NCBI GenBank assembly: GCA_022571175.1
Contig: JACZYI010000136.1
Coordinates: 1-5,431, forward strand
Source of the DNA: Pseudomonadota bacterium
Lineage (GTDB): Bacteria > Pseudomonadota > Alphaproteobacteria > Sphingomonadales > SMXR01
DNA length: 5,431 nt
Reading direction: 5' to 3'
The notes beneath the pieces are model-generated. The model searched no databases, was not told where the DNA came from, and saw only the letters and a program-made list of their open reading frames with translations. This document shows, piece by piece, positions 3,958-5,431 of the stretch. The translations under genes and the position numbers were made by a program. Numbering within the stretch: the stretch's first letter is position 1; each line of letters opens with the position of its first letter.

Positions 3958-5431
3958 ATGAATAGATTTTCTGCCTTTGCCTTGGTTGGCAAATTTATCG
4001 GAAACCTGCTGGTAATAGTTTGCCTGACGTCTTCGGCTGTGCTGGCCGATACAGTTACCGCCTCTGTTGATACAGATTGGCATGCTTTGGTGGCGAAATG
4101 GGAAATTCCCGATACGCCCGATAGTATCGCTGTGGCGGCCACTCTTGAAATGCTCTCCCGTGACGATCCGGATTTCGCCCGCGAATATGTGATGGCAATG
4201 ATGCATCCTGATCTTCAGAAGGATATGGGGATAGAGTCTCTTACGGAATCAATGATCCAGTACCAGCAGAAAATCGGCGAGTTCGAGATCGTGGAAGGCG
4301 GCCCGATTGGACCGGCAGAGATTGAATTGATTATACAGGAGCTTGCCACCTCAAACAGGTTTGTAATTAGCGTATTGATGGACGCCGAAGCGGATTTCAG
4401 CATTATTGGATTGATGGTAGAGCCCCGGGTAGCGCTTCCGGATTTTGAAAGCCTGGAGGCGATTGCGTCCTATCTGGATGAGCAGGCCGCTGCCGATGCC
4501 TTCTCAGGTGCGGTGATGATTGCCCGAGGAAGTGAGATTCTCCTGCGCCGGGCTTATGGCGATGCCAATAGGGAATTGGGCACCCGCAATCAACCCGAGA
4601 CCCGGTTTAACCTGGGCTCACTCAATAAATTCATCACCCAAATTGCCCTTATGCAGCTGGTGGAGCGGGGCCTGATTAATCTTGATGCCACCATTGGCAC
4701 CTATATTGATAGCGTTGAGAGTGAATTGCTAGACCAGATTACAGTTTATCAATTGCTGACCATGCGCTCGGGCATGGGCGGGTATTTCCGCTTCCCTGAA
4801 TATGAGCAAAACCCCATAAGTTTTGACGGTGTTGATGATTATCTGCCAGCCATATTCAATGCCGGGCTCGATTTTGAACCCGGTACCGACCAGCGCTATT
4901 CAAATTCGGGCTATGTGGTTCTGGGTGCCGTTATCGAAGGCGTCAGCGGGATGAGCTACGACGAATATGTGGCGGCCAATATTTTTGAGCCTGCTGGCAT
5001 GGGCGATACAGGCGCTTTCGAGTATCGTCGGGCGGAGGAGCTTGGGTTGGCGCGGGGCTATAGCCTGCAAATGGGTGGGGACGAACCCCAGGATACGACC
5101 GAGATTTGGTCGCGGCGCGGCACCCCGGCGGGTGGCGGTTTTTCCACCATCGACGACCTCTTGAAACTGGACCGGGCATTCGGGGAAGGGGCACTCATCA
5201 GTCTTGAGAGTGCAGAACGCATGCTCAACATGATGGGAGGCCAAGACCTTAAGGAAATAACCGGAAAGCTTGCCGGACGCATCGGTATGGCTGGCGGCGC
5301 TCCAGGGGTCTCGACCGTGTTCCATATAGATTTTGACAGCGGCGTAAGCGTAATCATTCTGGCCAATATGGATGAGCCCATTGCCGAGCGCATGGGAGAC
5401 AGGTTTTTTGCCCTTGCAGTAAACCTGGAAT
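3958..5431 (+). CDS. Exported serine hydrolase, beta-lactamase/penicillin-binding fold (class C-like), 3' end outside the window
   Basis: The frame is open from ATG 3958 to the right edge (491 codons plus one base). It encodes a secreted or periplasmic hydrolase of the beta-lactamase-related family (Pfam Beta-lactamase, PF00144; class C, D-Ala-D-Ala peptidase and esterase relatives). Residues 1-30 form a signal peptide (basic N-terminus, hydrophobic FIGNLLVIVCL, cleavage likely after AVLA). Cys22 lacks a lipobox. Residues about 45-158 form a separate domain ending in FVISVLMDAEADFSIIGLMV, resembling the NTF2-like/DUF3887-type domains sometimes found before such hydrolases. The catalytic domain begins near residue 165: the nucleophile motif S221-L-N-K224 lies in RFNLGSLNKF, and Y314-S-N316 lies in RYSNSGY. 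The third motif, normally H/K-x-G before GGAPG, reads M444-A-G446. Sequence to LANMDEP and beyond suggests that few residues are missing. The substrate is unknown; a role in resistance should not be assumed. It diverges from the winged-helix regulator. Confidence 0.93.
   Translation, partial: MNRFSAFALVGKFIGNLLVIVCLTSSAVLADTVTASVDTDWHALVAKWEIPDTPDSIAVAATLEMLSRDDPDFAREYVMAMMHPDLQKDMGIESLTESMIQYQQKIGEFEIVEGGPIGPAEIELIIQELATSNRFVISVLMDAEADFSIIGLMVEPRVALPDFESLEAIASYLDEQAAADAFSGAVMIARGSEILLRRAYGDANRELGTRNQPETRFNLGSLNKFITQIALMQLVERGLINLDATIGTYIDSVESELLDQITVYQLLTMRSGMGGYFRFPEYEQNPISFDGVDDYLPAIFNAGLDFEPGTDQRYSNSGYVVLGAVIEGVSGMSYDEYVAANIFEPAGMGDTGAFEYRRAEELGLARGYSLQMGGDEPQDTTEIWSRRGTPAGGGFSTIDDLLKLDRAFGEGALISLESAERMLNMMGGQDLKEITGKLAGRIGMAGGAPGVSTVFHIDFDSGVSVIILANMDEPIAERMGDRFFALAVNLE

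Noticed and set aside
3931..3959. TTGAAC-17-TAAAAT as promoter of the serine hydrolase
   Set aside because: The match is good, but transcription would begin after the ATG at 3958, which has a ribosome binding site and a proper signal peptide behind it. It is probably a chance match in an A/T-rich leader.
3846..4142. 99-codon N-terminal extension of the winged-helix regulator
   Set aside because: It runs through the divergent gap and over the signal peptide of the serine hydrolase. Nothing in it resembles a domain, and ATG 3845 immediately precedes the winged-helix fold.
4900..5393. Minus-strand and alternative frames within the serine hydrolase
   Set aside because: They lie opposite or inside the catalytic domain of the serine hydrolase, whose own frame carries the YxN and GGAPG motifs. 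None shows domain features.

Overview
The window looks like a piece of a Gram-negative, probably proteobacterial chromosome. It carries an exported serine hydrolase with a Sec-type signal peptide, a membrane-anchored ToxR/CadC-type regulator and a TauE/SafE-family permease. An alphaproteobacterium is my best guess, from overall flavour and promoter appearance only. No rRNA, tRNA, CRISPR array or recognisable transposase gene is visible.

Layout. (1) Bases 1-1471 hold two plus-strand genes of no assigned function. The first is open at the left edge and ends at 899. The second (941-1471) has features of a papain/NlpC-P60-like fold. Sampled lines here are about 40-43% G+C, against about 53-58% further right, so this block may have a different origin. 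(2) Bases 1540-2259 encode a roughly 239-residue protein, possibly exported, of unknown function. (3) Bases 2371-3120 encode a TauE/SafE (TSUP) permease, preceded by a strong ribosome binding site that serves an 8-codon mini-ORF rather than the permease start. (4) Directly after the permease, 3151-3222 is a second copy of the last 24 codons (stop included) of the 1540-2259 gene. Six of its seven differences are silent, so it is the remnant of a paralogue rather than a fresh copy. (5) Bases 3261-3845 (minus strand) encode a small winged-helix regulator with a C-terminal membrane anchor. It diverges from (6), an exported beta-lactamase-fold serine hydrolase that starts at 3958 and runs off the right edge. 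The 112-base gap between these two carries a perfect 10-base palindrome inside a longer inverted repeat, a good operator candidate.

How the genes may work together. The regulator/serine-hydrolase pair is the only convincing functional unit: divergent, with a shared control region, and a regulator that has almost no extracytoplasmic domain of its own. The protein of unknown function and the permease each appear to have their own promoter and share a TAGGGTC sequence upstream. The paralogue remnant behind the permease suggests that the permease once lay between two related genes, or that a duplication was followed by deletion. I see no complete new defence or mobile system. The most noteworthy signals are the paralogue remnant, the permease leader, the divergent regulatory pair and the unassigned gene pair at the left.
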